DNA of 64,000 nt from positions 43,679,257 to 43,743,256 of the forward strand of contig OY970834.1 of the NCBI GenBank assembly GCA_963853835.1. The letters are read 5' to 3'. The notes under the pieces were generated by a model that did not search any database, was not told where the DNA came from, and saw nothing but the letters and a program-made list of their open reading frames with translations. Made by a program: the position numbers and the translations under genes. This document shows positions 48,301-60,751 of the stretch, piece by piece; positions within the stretch are counted from its first letter, which is position 1, and the number at the start of each line of letters is the position of its first letter. This DNA is from Calendula officinalis. Taxonomy: Eukaryota > Streptophyta > Magnoliopsida > Asterales > Asteraceae.

Positions 48301-48445
48301 CTCATCTTTATAAAATTCATGCGTCCATTAAAAAAGTTTTGAGATCTTTAAATAAAGATCTTGGGTTTGAGTTTTGACTCTGCCAAAACTATTCTTTATA
48401 TGGTGGACAATCGATGGTGCAAAAAACATTTGAGATTAAAATGTA
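45357..48445. other. Gene-free AT-rich spacer
   Basis: About 3 kb without a recognisable gene or well-bounded element. The minus-strand open frame at 47725-47910 has no recognisable domain. Confidence 0.45.
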
Positions 48446-48688
48446 CTCTCTCCGTCCCAGAAAAAAGTTCTCATTTCTACCTAAAGTTTTGTCCCACAAA
48501 AAAGTTCCCATTTCAATAAAATAATAATATTATCATGGACCCCACTACTAACTATCTATTAAAAACACTTTCTCTCTCCAAATAACCTTATATTTTAATA
48601 AAAAATAACATCAAAGACCCCACTACTACCTATCTCCTAAATACTTGTGCCACAGACAAATGGGAACTTTTTTTTAAGACGGAGGGAA
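48446..48688. mobile_element. Stowaway MITE, copy 5
   Basis: Ends CTCTCTCCGTCCCAGAAAAA and TTTTTTTAAGACGGAGGGAA, TA on each side, with the shared CTAACTATCT interior. Confidence 0.9.
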
Positions 48689-49459
48689 TATTACTTATTT
48701 TGAAAGTGAAAAAAAAACATACCACTTATTTTGATACGAAGTAAGTACATTTTGTGTGTTTCACTATGATACATATCTCTATTTGCATTAAATTTCACTA
48801 TGATTGGCCCTCATGAGCCGCAACGTCCGTACACAAATTTGTTAACAACTTCCAGTCTCGTACCACTTTCACCATTAAATTTAAGTCGGCGTAAACATAA
48901 TCGTATTAAGAAAATGCTTAATAAAGATGCATTTATAGTAGATATGAATTTAGATAAAAAAAGAATTTACAAGATGTGTGAAGATACATTTGAGTTGACT
49001 CGATAATATTATTTTTCCATTTATCTTTCCTTCACTTGCTTTAAAGTACATATATATTTGGAACATTTTTTAAGATAATTTTATCGCTTTTATAGTTCTT
49101 TAAGTTAATTCCGGTTTAACTCAATTAATTCGTCGAATTGTCCCTTTATTTTTTAACTTTTTTCTAAGTTTGTTGTTCAGAATTGGTTTTAGGAAGTGTT
49201 TGGGTTTTACTCATTTATGTTAGTTCAATTTGGCCATTCTTCTTTTTGTTACTTCCCAACTTGTAAAATTTTCTTAATTCAATAATACTTTGATTGCTAA
49301 AGGAACAAATATCATTTCTCAAAAAGTTACACATAATATCAAGGCCCGTGGCCAAATTATGTAACCTCCACTAGCCATACAAAATAATATATTCGTCATA
49401 TTCGTATAAATTGCACAACCTACTATAAGTACTCATATATACTTTTCTAAAAAAATCGT

Positions 49460-49705
49460 GTGCCGGTAAAGATGAGCGACAATTTTATATATATCAAAGA
49501 CGAAGATTTTACGTCCGAATTTGATCAAATTCATGCAATTTTGGCTGAAATGCAGTCCCCTGTCTTTGATGCTGATTCAATCCTAGTCTGGTCGTCTCGA
49601 AGATTGGAAGTTGTGAAAGTGTCTTCATCCACCGTGACGTCATCACAAAGCATACAATCCAATCCTAATATAAGCAAGGCACCACAAAAGTTGTCAAGCG
49701 GGTAA
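49460..49705 (+). CDS. Hypothetical small open frame, unlikely gene
   Basis: An 81-codon frame with a more protein-like composition than its neighbours (acidic first half, Ser-rich second half, MSDNFIYIKDEDFTSEFDQI). No domain recognised, no clear splice sites or promoter. It is the only open frame in the 34.7-53.4 kb gap that I would not dismiss outright. Could equally be chance or a gene relic. Confidence 0.2.
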   Translation: MPVKMSDNFIYIKDEDFTSEFDQIHAILAEMQSPVFDADSILVWSSRRLEVVKVSSSTVTSSQSIQSNPNISKAPQKLSSG

Positions 49706-50148
49706 TTTATCTTTTACACCAAAGCAGCCATGAGTTTTGTGAGCAAGTAAACCAAACGATATGTACTCATCTATAGGAGTTACGTTTTAAATAAGTTGTA
49801 GGCTTTTGAAATAGGATTTTTCTAATGTATGCCCCTGGGGCATTCAATAATATGCATTTAATGAGGTTGAAATTTTCTAAATATGTATTGAACGATATAA
49901 ATGCACTCTAAAACCTACCATTTTAACAGAAGCATTAATTTCAGTTTTATGTTTAAATGGTAATGATGACCTCATTAAATGCACGTTATTGTATACCCCA
50001 GGGGCATACAATAGAAAAACCCTTTGAAATATGATATTATGATCTATGTGACTATGTTTAGTGCATATTGATAGGAAATCATGTTGAAATTTTGTGCCAT
50101 TTTTGCTTCATAAAATTATAATGAGAGTTTGATATTTGCATAGTTTCA

Positions 50149-51723
50149 GGGCATGTTTGGTTGGGTATAAACTATGAGCGATAATGAAGCATTACCTACT
50201 AAATTGCGGAATACATTATATTCAAATTTTTGGAACTAGTCTCTCTATCTTCCAATAGATGATAACTGTCTACATCTTACCTCTATCATATGCCTCATTC
50301 ATATGATTGGATATCGTTGTTTTGTTGTACATTATATTCAATTGAGTAAATTACAATTTTTGTCCCTGTGGTTTTCGCGATTCTGTGTTTTTGTCCTTGT
50401 ACTTTTTTTTTCATTTTTTTTGTCCATGTGTTATGCCAAATTCCGTTTTTTTGTCCTTCCGTCCACCTGCCGTCCCTTTTTGACCGTTAAAGTCCCTCAC
50501 GTGCCAAGCATGTGAGGGTATTTCTATCTTTTTCTTTCAATTACTTGTACCATGTTCTTTATAAGTTGTACTTTTATATTTACATTTTTTTTCTTTCTAT
50601 ATTAAATGTAAAAAAGAAAGGGGATAATTTTCTTCTTCAAACACCCACATTAAATCTCTTTCTAAACCCTACTTGCAGTCATCTTCTTCCCATAATCAAC
50701 TTCTTCATCCCAACTTCTTCCAAAGATCACCAAAAAACCCCAACTTCTTTTAAAATCCGAAATCACAAACCATATTCGAGATTACAGATCTGGAACTTCA
50801 ACACAACAACTTCAACATAACCTACAATTACAGATCTGGAAGATGATTCGGGGAAGATGACCGGAGAAGACGACCGCCCGCCACTACCGCACCTTCCCGT
50901 CGTCTTCTCCGACTAGCGTACTTCTTCCCATTGCTGTGGCAACTCACCGTCGATTATGTCAGGGGTTGAAGAAGAAGAAGATGACGGTGGTGAGGGTGTT
51001 TCCGGAAGTGGTTGTTGAAAGTTATCATCTTGAGGTGACGGTGGTCAGGGGTTGAAGAAGAAAATGAGTCTGGTGTTATCCGCCACTTGTGTGTATTTTC
51101 CGGTCTATCTCTCCCCTCTTGTGAGCACCGATTCCGGCGACCGCCGCCGCCCTTACCGCCGCCACTCGATTTAAGTTAACAACACACACCGACATAAATA
51201 ATCGACTCATTTTCCTCGATTAAAACCTTATCTAGCATGACCAATAGTAAAGTGTGAGCGATTTCACCAGATCTGCTTCTTGCTTTTCGAGTTTTTTTTT
51301 TTTTGTTCATCTGGGTTGTTCATCTGGATTTGATTTTGATGTTTTGATTTGATTTTGGGTAAGGTGTTTTGGTGTGATGAAGAAATAAAATGGGGGGTGT
51401 TAGGGTTTGTGGTGTTAATTTGGAGAAGAAGATAAAGGAAAGAAAAATAAAAATAAAAAGGAAAAAGTAAAATGACAAAACTACCCTCACGTTTTCAGCA
51501 CGTGAGGGCTTTAACGGCTGAATTCAAACGGCAGGTGGACGGAAGAACAAAAAAAACGGAATTTGGCATAGCACAGGGACAAAAAAAATGAAAAAAAAAA
51601 GTACAGGGATAAAAACGCAGAATCGGGAAAACCAGAGGGACAAAAATTTTAATTTACTCAATTCAATTTGCATTCATATTCCTATCTTATCTTATATTCT
51701 TATAAAACGAACAAAGCATGCCC
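50149..51723. mobile_element. Tourist-like MITE interrupted by a MULE-like element
   Basis: Outer ends GGGCATGTTTGGTT and AACAAAGCATGCCC, flanked by TCA on both sides (50146-50148 and 51724-51726). Nearly all of the interior is the nested foldback at 50344-51659. Confidence 0.65.
50344..51659. mobile_element. MULE-like foldback element with long inverted repeats
   Basis: Left end GAGTAAATTACAATTTTTGT and right end AAAATTTTAATTTACTC are inverse, and the arms stay complementary for roughly 200 bp (TCCGTCCACCTGCCGTC against GACGGCAGGTGGACGGA). 9-bp TSD TATTCAATT (50335-50343) against AATTCAATT (51660-51668), one mismatch. The GC-richer core (50840-51180), with CCG and GAAGAAGA runs, looks like a captured gene fragment or leader, but no product is recognisable. 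Confidence 0.8.
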
Positions 51724-52600
51724 TCAATGTTTTTTAGTATTTATCTTTTATGACTGTAAAGTTTTAAGCCATGACTACGTTTTAATGATTTTAATTTAGT
51801 ACTCCGTAATATGGCTAATTTCTAAAACTAGTATATAAAATTATACACGTTTAAAAGTGTTGCCACTTGCCACCATAAAGTTGAGTCACATTTGAAAACT
51901 ATCATCTTAAAACGGTAGTTGTATGTTAAAATAATATATAACGGCGTCATAAAAGTTGGTCGATCCTAGTAAAAATATCCGCAATAAAAATTTTCCATAA
52001 GTGCTCTGGCTTAAAAAATTTCATATTATTATAGAAAAACACTTTTTAGAAATAGTTTAGTGTTATACTCCGTACAAGTTATCTTAGAGTTTAATTGTTA
52101 GTTCTAAAAAAAGGTTTTTTGTTAAAAAGGGACAATTAATTGGAATACGAGGCAAACTAAACTCCCTCACATTAAAGGTGTTAGTGTTTCAATTTGTCTA
52201 GTAATATTTAGTAGCAAGAGTTTTCAGATTTTTTTTTTATAGGTTATGGGTCAATTATCTTCCTAGATAAGCATTTACTGGGTTGTCAAATGAATGTTTG
52301 AAAATTCTCATGGCAATGATTAAATCGTATATATCACAAGCAAATCTCAACCACTTAAACAACTTTGAACTCGTGCCATAATACCGACAATGGTAATTCT
52401 TTCGATCATATACTCTACAACTGAACAATTCACAAATTTAATGTACGCGGTTGACAAAAAAATATATAATTAACTAAGATTATTGTGAGGTTCTTTGATA
52501 AATATGGGCTATATTTAAAATTTAAATTATTTTAATGATACCTTGACAAAAAAAACATTTTAGGCGGATGTCATGACAATAAACCAATCATTAATTAAAG
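51724..52600. other. AT-rich spacer
   Basis: No gene or bounded element recognised. Confidence 0.4.
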
Positions 52601-52601
52601 A

Positions 52602-52777
52602 AAAATGATAATGACAGTCCTAAGGGTTGTCATTAAGACGTCCATGCATAAAAAACTTGTACAATAATCAATAACCGCCCCTGCATTTTAAGAATATACC
52701 CACACTAATAAAAGTACAAATTTATGCACGCAACTAACTCTTAATAACAGCCCTAAGGGCTATCATTAACAAAACCC
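52602..52777. mobile_element. MITE family GATAATGACAG, copy 3
   Basis: Left end AATGATAATGACAGTCCTAA, right end CTAAGGGCTATCATTAACAA, same family as 11221-11385 and 38563-39197. Confidence 0.78.
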
Positions 52778-53453
52778 TTAATTAAAATGGGGAAACCAAT
52801 TTTAATTATTAAATGCTAAATGAATAGTTCAATTTGGACATGACTAAAAAGAGAAAAAGAAAAAGCTAATATGAGATTTGAACTATTAGATATAGATTGA
52901 GTGAGTAATAATTTTTCTAACAAATATAGGCAATAATAGTACACATAATAATAATCGTAATAACAACAATAACAATACCAAAGTAGATATATGATATAAA
53001 TACATTCGTATTTGAAATAAAATTGATCATATATATTATCAATCGAGTGTAGATATCTGGTTTTTGCTCTTTGAGTAATAGCAATATATCCTCGAGTACT
53101 TGATGTGGTGGTATTGTGCATCTCGATTTGATGCAGTGGATATGGAAGTCTGGAAATGCAAAACTGTTTCAAAAGACAAAGATAGCGACTATTAAAGCAA
53201 TATATTAGATTCACGCAAGTACACAACCACATTATTTCTCATTAGAAGCATATATAAAATATATATTAAATTTGTCATGACTACTAATTATGAGATAATG
53301 GTGTTGTACATATGCTTTTATCGATATTGTAAATGTGTGATTTAGTAATGTATGGATAAATCTGATGATTTACAAATTAACACTCATATTGCAAAAATAT
53401 ATATCATATCATACACGATCATTCTTATAATACCAAAAAGTTATTAAATAAAC

Positions 53454-56400
53454 CTATCTTGCAAGAACTTGGCGTGGTGAAAAGCCATCCTCAGAGAGAT
53501 CGGTGAACAAATCATCGTTCTTACACAATGCATAGACAATATCCACCATACTCGGTCTTCTTGAAGGATCCTTATGTAAACAAGCAATGGCGATTGACAT
53601 AATGTTCATAACATTGTCAATCGAACACGATTCTTTCAAAAGAAAATCATCAATGAACCCTTTTAGCTTATTTCTATGTTTTTCTTCACTCCCATTGAAA
53701 TTATTATAGGCTTCTACCCATAAAACCTTCCCATTTTCATCGACGGCCTCCTGACCAGAAATCAACTCAAGCAAAACAACCCCAAAAGAGAAAACGTCCA
53801 TTTTAGTAGACACAATTCCATCCGATAAGTATTCGGGAGCAATATATCCTTGAGTTCCCACTATATGCATTGTTATAGCATTGCATCCCGATTTAGCTAG
53901 CCCGAAATTTGCAATTTTGGCTCTCATGTGTGAATCCAAGAGAATGTTGCTACTCTTGACATCCTTATGCACGACACGTGGTCTAGTGTGTTCATGGATG
54001 TATTGAAGACCGTTAGCTATATCAACCGCGATTCTTAGTCTTCTTCTCCAAGTTAGCCTCTCTATCTTGCTCTCGTGTAGTCTTGTATATAGAGATTCGT
54101 TTTCGAGATACTCATAAACAAGATAACAATTTGCATCATTGGAATCTATACAAAATCCTTCCAACATCACCAAATTGCCATGGTTTACCTTCAAAATAGA
54201 GGACAATAACATAAACTTTTTGGACACTCAGAACAATAAAAATACAATCCTTTGACGAATTAAATAAACTATTTTCTACATATAGTAGTATAAAATTCAT
54301 CCTAATAATAAGCTTATGTAATTTTTTAATTTTTTTTTTGAAACGGTAAATCTAATCTACTCCTAATTACCACATATGTCCACGACGGGACTCGAACTCC
54401 TAACCTCAAGGATGAGAGTCAATCACCATACCGCTGGGCCAAATGCCCTTTGGTATAAGCTTATGTAATTAATGGTGGTGATTTATCATATAAAATGTTC
54501 GAAATAATTAACCAAATATACTTAAGAGATGCTTTCATGGTCATCGGTATATTTAAATGTTTTATTTAAATATATTTGTATTTAAATATAACCTTTTATG
54601 TCATCCTCCGGCCTCCACCTATAATTAAAAGAAAAAGAAAAAGAAAAAAAAAACAAAGATCAAGCTAAACAATATATATGTCATTTCTTTTAGGGTATTT
54701 GTGGTATAATGAGTATCCTAAAGTGGTCGAGTTTTATTTATGATGTACTCTACCTGATTGTTACCATAGTTATTTTCGAATATTCTCTTATCATCTATTT
54801 GGTAAAATTTATCCTTAAAGGGATCGTACTACTGGTCCGTCGAATATCATTTATTCATAAACAATTTGATTGAACATTTTTAATTTCAAATCCTTTATTA
54901 AAAAAAAAATAGTATAAGTTAAGTTTTCTAATAAAGAAAGGCAAGATCAAGCCAAAATGTAAAAAGGTGTGTATAATGACGGTCATATTTGCATTCAAAC
55001 TTTGGTTGATGTAAAGACAAAAGGCTCTTTATAATTGTCACGTTATATATTCTTTTTAGGAAAAATAATCACACTTGTAAATATGAAATCCAAATTACCT
55101 AACCTATGTTTTTTTAATACTATAATCCATTGTCTATTTGTCCTACTTGCAAAAAGGTTTTTGTTGGGTTTTACTTTATTTAAGTTTGGTCCCCCACAAA
55201 TTATTTTATTTAACTCATATAGTACAACTTAATTAACATGATTACATGATAAGATATTGTTTAAATATTATTGGTTTTTAAATAATCATCAATATGTAAA
55301 AAACAAATCTTTAATTAAAATAATTTAAACTAACTAGAGTAAATGCATTTTTAATATTAGTAAAATGTCTAGATTTAGATGTAACTGTTTATAAAACTTT
55401 AGAAATTTTACTATGAAGATGAAAGAGTGATGTACCTTCTGCAAGATCTTGAGTTCTTCACAAGCATTCCATTTCATTTTCTTGATTGCATAATATTTGC
55501 CATCAATATAACCCTTAAAAACAGATCCTTGAATCACATATTTTTCATCAAATCCATCTGTTGCTTCATTTAATTCTTCAATTCTATACACTTTATATTT
55601 ATCCAAACAATCTGAAACATCAGCCATAAGACTAATCTCCACTTGATCAGCTTTCTTGCTTTTTGCATCATCATATTTGTTCTTTCCTACCCTTTTCTTC
55701 CATAAAGACTCTCTATATGCCCAAAACCCACCAATCAAAATCAAGAAAATTCCAAAAAATCCAAGCCCAATTCCCAACCCAATAACCTCCCCTTTTCTGC
55801 CCCTCCTCCCGCCAGACAAAACGCTGGCGGCAGGGGGCGGTTGAGTGAGCTCAGGAAGCCGAGAAACGGGCACGAAAACAGTAGCCCATGGGCCAATTCC
55901 ATCACCATTTGCCTCCACTATTGACTTTGTGGTTGACCCAAATCTTGAAGCAATGGAACCTATGGTGTCAAGTGGTTGAAAAACATATGAAATGAAGTAA
56001 TTTACTTGATTTTGGAGTTGGGTTTTTGTTGGGCACTTGCAAAAGATTGGAAAGATTACATCTTGACCTATGGTGAGGTTTATAGGGACAAGGGTAGGAT
56101 TGACAATTTCCACAGATTGGTAGGTGGTAAGGTTTTGATAAAGATTTGTGGACACAAGATAAAAAGTGTCATCTTTCTTGATGGTGTAGTTAAGTTTAGC
56201 ATAAGATAGGTTTGTAGTTGTGTTAACTTGATTGCAAGTACAAGTAAGTGGAATAAAGAGGGATTGGTTAGGAGAAAGAGATGAAGTTAGAGAGGTTAAG
56301 TTGCTTGGTTTAGCGATCATCGGGCGGCTCACGGAGAATAGATCGCTAATGGAAGCTAGATCAAGATGGTTCGGACCCATGGCTCTAAAGAAGGCATAGG

Positions 56401-56527
56401 TTTGGCAAGATGGTGTGGTTTGGTTGAGGTTGCAAGCATAGCCAGTTGTGTTTGGAGGTAGGGTTTGGGATGATGAAATTTGGAAGAAGATGTGAACATA
56501 AGAAAGAAAGAAAATTAATAGTCTCAT
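53454..56527 (-). CDS. LysM receptor-like pseudokinase (LYK4/LYK5 type)
   Basis: Plasma-membrane chitin co-receptor family. Two exons: 55436-56527 and 53454-54188, phase-0 junction, 608 residues. Signal peptide 1-20; three LysM modules separated by the diagnostic Cys-x-Cys pairs (TCTCNQ and CKCPT); transmembrane helix about 249-270 (GEVIGLGIGLGFFGIFLILI); cytosolic kinase-like domain. The ATP lysine is present (YYAIKKMKW) but the glycine-rich loop is poor (VIQGSVFKG), the catalytic loop reads VVHKDVKSSNILL, and the DFG motif is replaced by NFG (KIANFGLAK). The metal-binding aspartate is therefore missing, as known for LYK4/LYK5-type members that signal through a CERK1-like partner. APEYLSDG and the C-lobe are intact. 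The intron (54189-55435) contains a SINE. Confidence 0.93.
54324..54454 (-). mobile_element. tRNA-derived SINE, copy 3, in the LYK intron
   Basis: On the minus strand: CCAAAGGGCATTTGGCCCAG (box A), GAGTTCGAGTCCCGTCG (box B), and an A-rich 3' end. Perfect 16-bp TSD ATAAGCTTATGTAATT at 54308-54323 and 54455-54470. Youngest-looking of the three copies. Confidence 0.92.
54471..55435. other. Remainder of LYK intron
   Basis: AT-rich intron sequence. The open frame on the plus strand at 55035-55232 is not supported. Confidence 0.5.
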
Positions 56528-56636
56528 TGTTTTTTTTGGTTTGGTGTTTGTTGTGTTGGTGATTGTGTTGTTTTAAGAAGGGGGGCTATATCAAATTGAA
56601 TCAAATCATATGAAGTCATCAGTAGTCTATTCAAAG

Positions 56637-57330
56637 TAGGGGTGTTCAAAAATAATCGAAAAAACGGGTACTCGAAAAAATATCCGATATCCGAAATTTG
56701 GATACCCGAAAATCCGGGTACCCGAAAATCCGGATACCCGGATTTCGGGTAACCGGTTTCCGGGTATCAAATACGGGTAGTGTTTTTCTAAAAAACCGGG
56801 TAATTGGGTACCCGGTACCCGAATTTTATTTTTCCAACTTATTTTTATATATATTTTTATATTATTATTAGACATTAATTATCATTAGATATGGGCATAT
56901 GCTTGGCTCATTTTGAAAAATGTCTAAAATTTAAAACTCTGTCTCAATTCTCACGTGCAAACAATCTAATTCTCACCTCCGTCGTTGAATTATGGTTTTA
57001 AATCATTGGATGTATTTAAAGATTTGGTTAGATTCATTACTAGTAATGATTTTTCTTTAAAGAAAATCATAACGTAAATTTTTAATAACAAATTTATTAA
57101 TAAGATTTAAAGAAATTAAATATATACATAATGGCGACTTCCATTTATGTAATTTTTGTGACAAAGAAATTATATTTCCGGGTACTGGGTACCCGAAAAC
57201 CGGGTATCCGAAAATCCGGGTACCCGAAAACCGGGTACCCGAAAATTCGGGTACTGATACGGGTACCTAAATCTACTACCCGAATTTTAGGGTACCCGGA
57301 TTTCCGGGTACCCAGTTTTGAACACCCCTA
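56637..57330. mobile_element. hAT-like non-autonomous element (TAGGGGTGTTCA end), copy 5
   Basis: Ends TAGGGGTGTTCAAAA and TTTTGAACACCCCTA, perfect 8-bp TSD ATTCAAAG at 56629-56636 and 57331-57338. Both arms carry arrays of GGGTACCCGAAAATCCGG in opposite orientation around an AT-rich core. Inserted about 110 bp upstream of the LYK start codon. Confidence 0.93.
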
Positions 57331-57459
57331 ATTCAAAGTTAGTCGGTGCCACAGAGGAAATTCTTTGGTCAACCATCATCCTAAAGTCAACAAATACTAA
57401 TTATGATTACCAAGGCTGCTAAAATTAAAACCGGTTGAATTTCTTAACGTATTAATACA

Positions 57460-57740
57460 CTAGTAAAAACTAGATAATTATATGTAGTGGTGGGTACTTT
57501 ATAATTTTATTTTACAGCGACTAATCAGTGGGTGGTAATGGCTGGTGGTGGATGGTTGTGATCGCAGATGGTGGGTGGTCGTGGTAATTTCAACTTTAAA
57601 ATAAGGGATTAACAAGTATACTTATGATCAAGTAATAACATATGGTATAGTAGGTTAGTTGGTTAAGACATTATGTTAATAATACAGATTTCGCAAGTTT
57701 AAATCCTGCATGGAACATATGTTTTCTAAACATAAATCTA
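57460..57740 (+). repeat. SINE-like repeat related to the one at 6.8/9.8 kb
   Basis: A GGTGGTGG-rich left part followed by ATCAAGTAATAACATATGG and GCAAGTTTAAATCCTGCATGG, matching in order the sequence around the first solo LTR. Possible degenerate tRNA-like boxes. Confidence 0.45.
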
Positions 57741-58710
57741 TTTCAAAATATTAAATATGTTGGGTGAAAATTAAACTCTATCAATATAAAAATATCTCAA
57801 ATATATTATACTGTATATAGTAAGATCGAATTCGTGTTAATTACCACAAACAGTAATGGGATGACCAAGGTTGCTATTTTGAAATTCACATGAAAATTTT
57901 CAAATCAACACTATCTTGACTATTGACTTATAGAAAGCAAATAGAAGATGATAAAAAATTCTACATCGAAATGATTTTTTGCTCCACTCTTTGAAAAACA
58001 ATTACAACAATTTCAAAGTTCTCCACATATAACTTTAAATTAAAAATCATATCTTTCTATCTTGCCATTGAAAAAGGATCTTTTTTCCACACTAAATATC
58101 ATTTTACACTTTTATCAATAGTTAAACAAACAACAACAATACTCAATATCTTTTAAAAAAAAGATTTAGAAGTAAGTATACACATTACACAATCATACAT
58201 CTTTCCGGAAATAAAGAGTTTGTTTCAAGAAGAATTTAAAGTCAAATCCCATAAATTTTGTTAAACATTTTTGTTGAAATTCGATCATCAATTAAACCCC
58301 ATAATTTTCATAGACAAGAAATGGCTAAATAATCAAAGTAGTAATTGATTTAGTACTTTTAATTACATGCTTATGTTCTTACGATCACATAACTTACCTC
58401 AATACTAGTTTTATTATTAGTCAAACTAAACAATATTAATAGCCAAGAGACGATTGACTCTATTAAGATCGAGCTCCATCATCCCCATTTAAACCGCCCA
58501 ATTCACATCTAGACCTAACACATTGCAATTACAACGAATAGAATCTATAATCCATAATGAACATCAAATTAAAAATAAACTAAAATAACATAAAAACAGA
58601 ACATTATACATTATCTTATATATCATGTATGTATACACATAGATACAGAGTTTTTTTGAGTCAGCTCAAATCGAAAACGGGTTTCCCATATATACGAATT
58701 TGAAAAAAAT
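57741..58710. other. Spacer and PNSB5-like 3' UTR
   Basis: AT-rich. No gene recognised apart from the probable 3' UTR of the minus-strand gene at the right end. Confidence 0.4.
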
Positions 58711-60299
58711 CTATCTTTTCGTAATTTCATCTTTGGTTACAGTGAAATCCCAAAGCTCCCCGTATTTCTCATTAAAGTCCCAAATATCCATGGTGTTATA
58801 ATCCGATATTAATTTGTCACGTGCACCCGTTTCCATGTTATATATTTGTGGCTCAAAGTTGTACGCTTCACTCGGTTTATCCATCTCGATTATACAAAAT
58901 ATTACAACGAATATAGCCGCCCCTATGTACAAATATTCTCCCTGAAAAAAATATTAAGCCGTATTTTATTTGTGTTTTGCAAAAAAATAATGTTTTAGAA
59001 AACCGTTATAAAAAGTAGTGTTTTTATATATTTATTTATATAAAAGTAACATTTAGAGTAAATTTTAACCGGAACATTGAGGTACATCCCTAGAGCAACT
59101 GAGGGGAGAAATAGCCATGAAATGATGCCTAGACGATAGATATAAGATCGATGTTAGTTTAGTATATATATTATTAAATGTTGATATTAATTGATTATTA
59201 TTTATAGATATACCTTGAAAACCAGTTGGAGGACCGACAGCTGCGTAATCTTCTGCTATTGAGCCCCAAAATGTTGCTGAAATTTGAACTTTGATCATTA
59301 GTGATGCAAAACCATAATATGTTCTTTTGTTTTTTAAAAGCAGTTTACGGAACTTTCGGGCCCAAAAATACTGTTTTTGGAGATTTATTTGTAATTTTAG
59401 TTTTTTTATTTACTTTATTTTAGACTCAGTGTTCGGTCCGCTTGTCTTTTTTGGTTCATTAAAAAAAGTCTAGTCCTTATTTAGTGTTTGTTTAAGACTC
59501 TGAAATATTTAGTTGATACTTTTATAAAAACTGAGTTTTCTCTCAATATTCGTGCTCTTTTGTTGAACAGATATTGAAGATAAAATTCACGATATACTTC
59601 AAATCAACATGATTTTTGGATTAAATAGTCTTGTGTATTCTAAGAATTGACGTGACTAATATTTTTATTCTTTTTTTTAGTTTACATCAGTTAGACCAGT
59701 AAATATAAACAATCATACCACTAACTGATATTTGAAACCGTTGAAACAAATGGTAAAAAATTTAAAGTTCAAATAAATTTTCTTACATTTGTCATCTCCT
59801 TCGTTGTATGTGTGGTGTCCATCATACTCTCCGTAGATAAAATCATCCTACACAAACACCATTATAAATTCAGAACCAAAATAATAATTTTTTAGATTTA
59901 ATATCATATTACCCATATAATCCAAAACTAGGTTAATTGAAGAACAAATCACATCCTAACAGAGAAGTCAACAAAACTTTGACCAAAATCAATCTCTAAA
60001 AATTACTGATAAATTCGAGAGAGAAATAGGAAACATACGTCACTAATACCGCTGTTTTCCCATCGATCTACAGGATCTTCATTAAGGTCAGGCTCGATAT
60101 CAGTCAATCCAGCTGCATTCAATCTCAATTTCGAGTTTCTACCATTATTAAACCTGTTGTTGATTCCGTATCTGAAACCAATTGAAGTAGAGCAAATTGG
60201 ACTGCTTGAAACCCTAATTCTGTTTGCAGGTTGTTCGGATTTAGCAGAGATTTTGGGAATTGAGGCAGTGGATAAAGCAGAGAGTGAAATGGCCGCCAT
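58711..60299 (-). CDS. PNSB5: Photosynthetic NDH subcomplex B subunit 5-like (NDH18)
   Basis: Membrane-linked subunit of the chloroplast NDH-like complex, which drives cyclic electron flow around photosystem I. Five exons on the minus strand: 60039-60299, 59787-59847, 59214-59276, 59070-59128, 58711-58941; 224 residues. I start at MAAISLSALSTASIPKISAK (60299), a plastid transit peptide, though the frame opens 16 codons earlier. Conserved segments in order: AAGLTDIEPDLNEDPVDRWE, DDFIYGEYDGHHTY, AVGPPTGFQGIISWLFLPSV, NVPGEYLYIGAAIFVVIFCI, FEPQIYNMETGARDKLISDY and WDFNEKYGELWDFTV. There are two membrane segments around ISWLFLPSVALGMYL and YLYIGAAIFVVIFCII. The identification is from remembered family motifs, so the exact subunit name is less sure than the structure. 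Confidence 0.8.
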
Positions 60300-60751
60300 T
60301 TTTGTTTGGATTTTAATTGTGTGGTCTTTGGGTTTTTGAGTTTTCATGGGAAGATGGTATGATGTTCAAGCGACTGGTTGGTGATGTTTCTTATGTCAAT
60401 GTCAAGTAACTTTATGCCACGTGGTTTTCATACCAACATGAGAATCTATTTTTAATGTAAAATTATATTCAACGAGTAGAAGTTTCAAACACGACCTAAT
60501 ATAGTTCATATTAAGAAACACTTAATCAGCATGCTAATTGAACTACTATAATACACAGATATGTTCTCAAAATTCATAAATGGTTGCTTATACATGAGTT
60601 CGGATAGAATAATTTACACAAATTCATTAGGATGAACACCAAATGTTGTTGATATTTTAAGCTATGTTTATGACATAGAATAGAAACAATAAAAAAAAAA
60701 TTGGGGTAAAAACCTATAAACAACACATATATGAGATCGATTGAAGGAGGA

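Noticed and set aside
52816..53232. 138-codon minus-strand frame next to the LYK gene
   Set aside because: Composition is low-complexity Tyr/Cys/Leu from AT-rich sequence, probably 3' flank of LYK.
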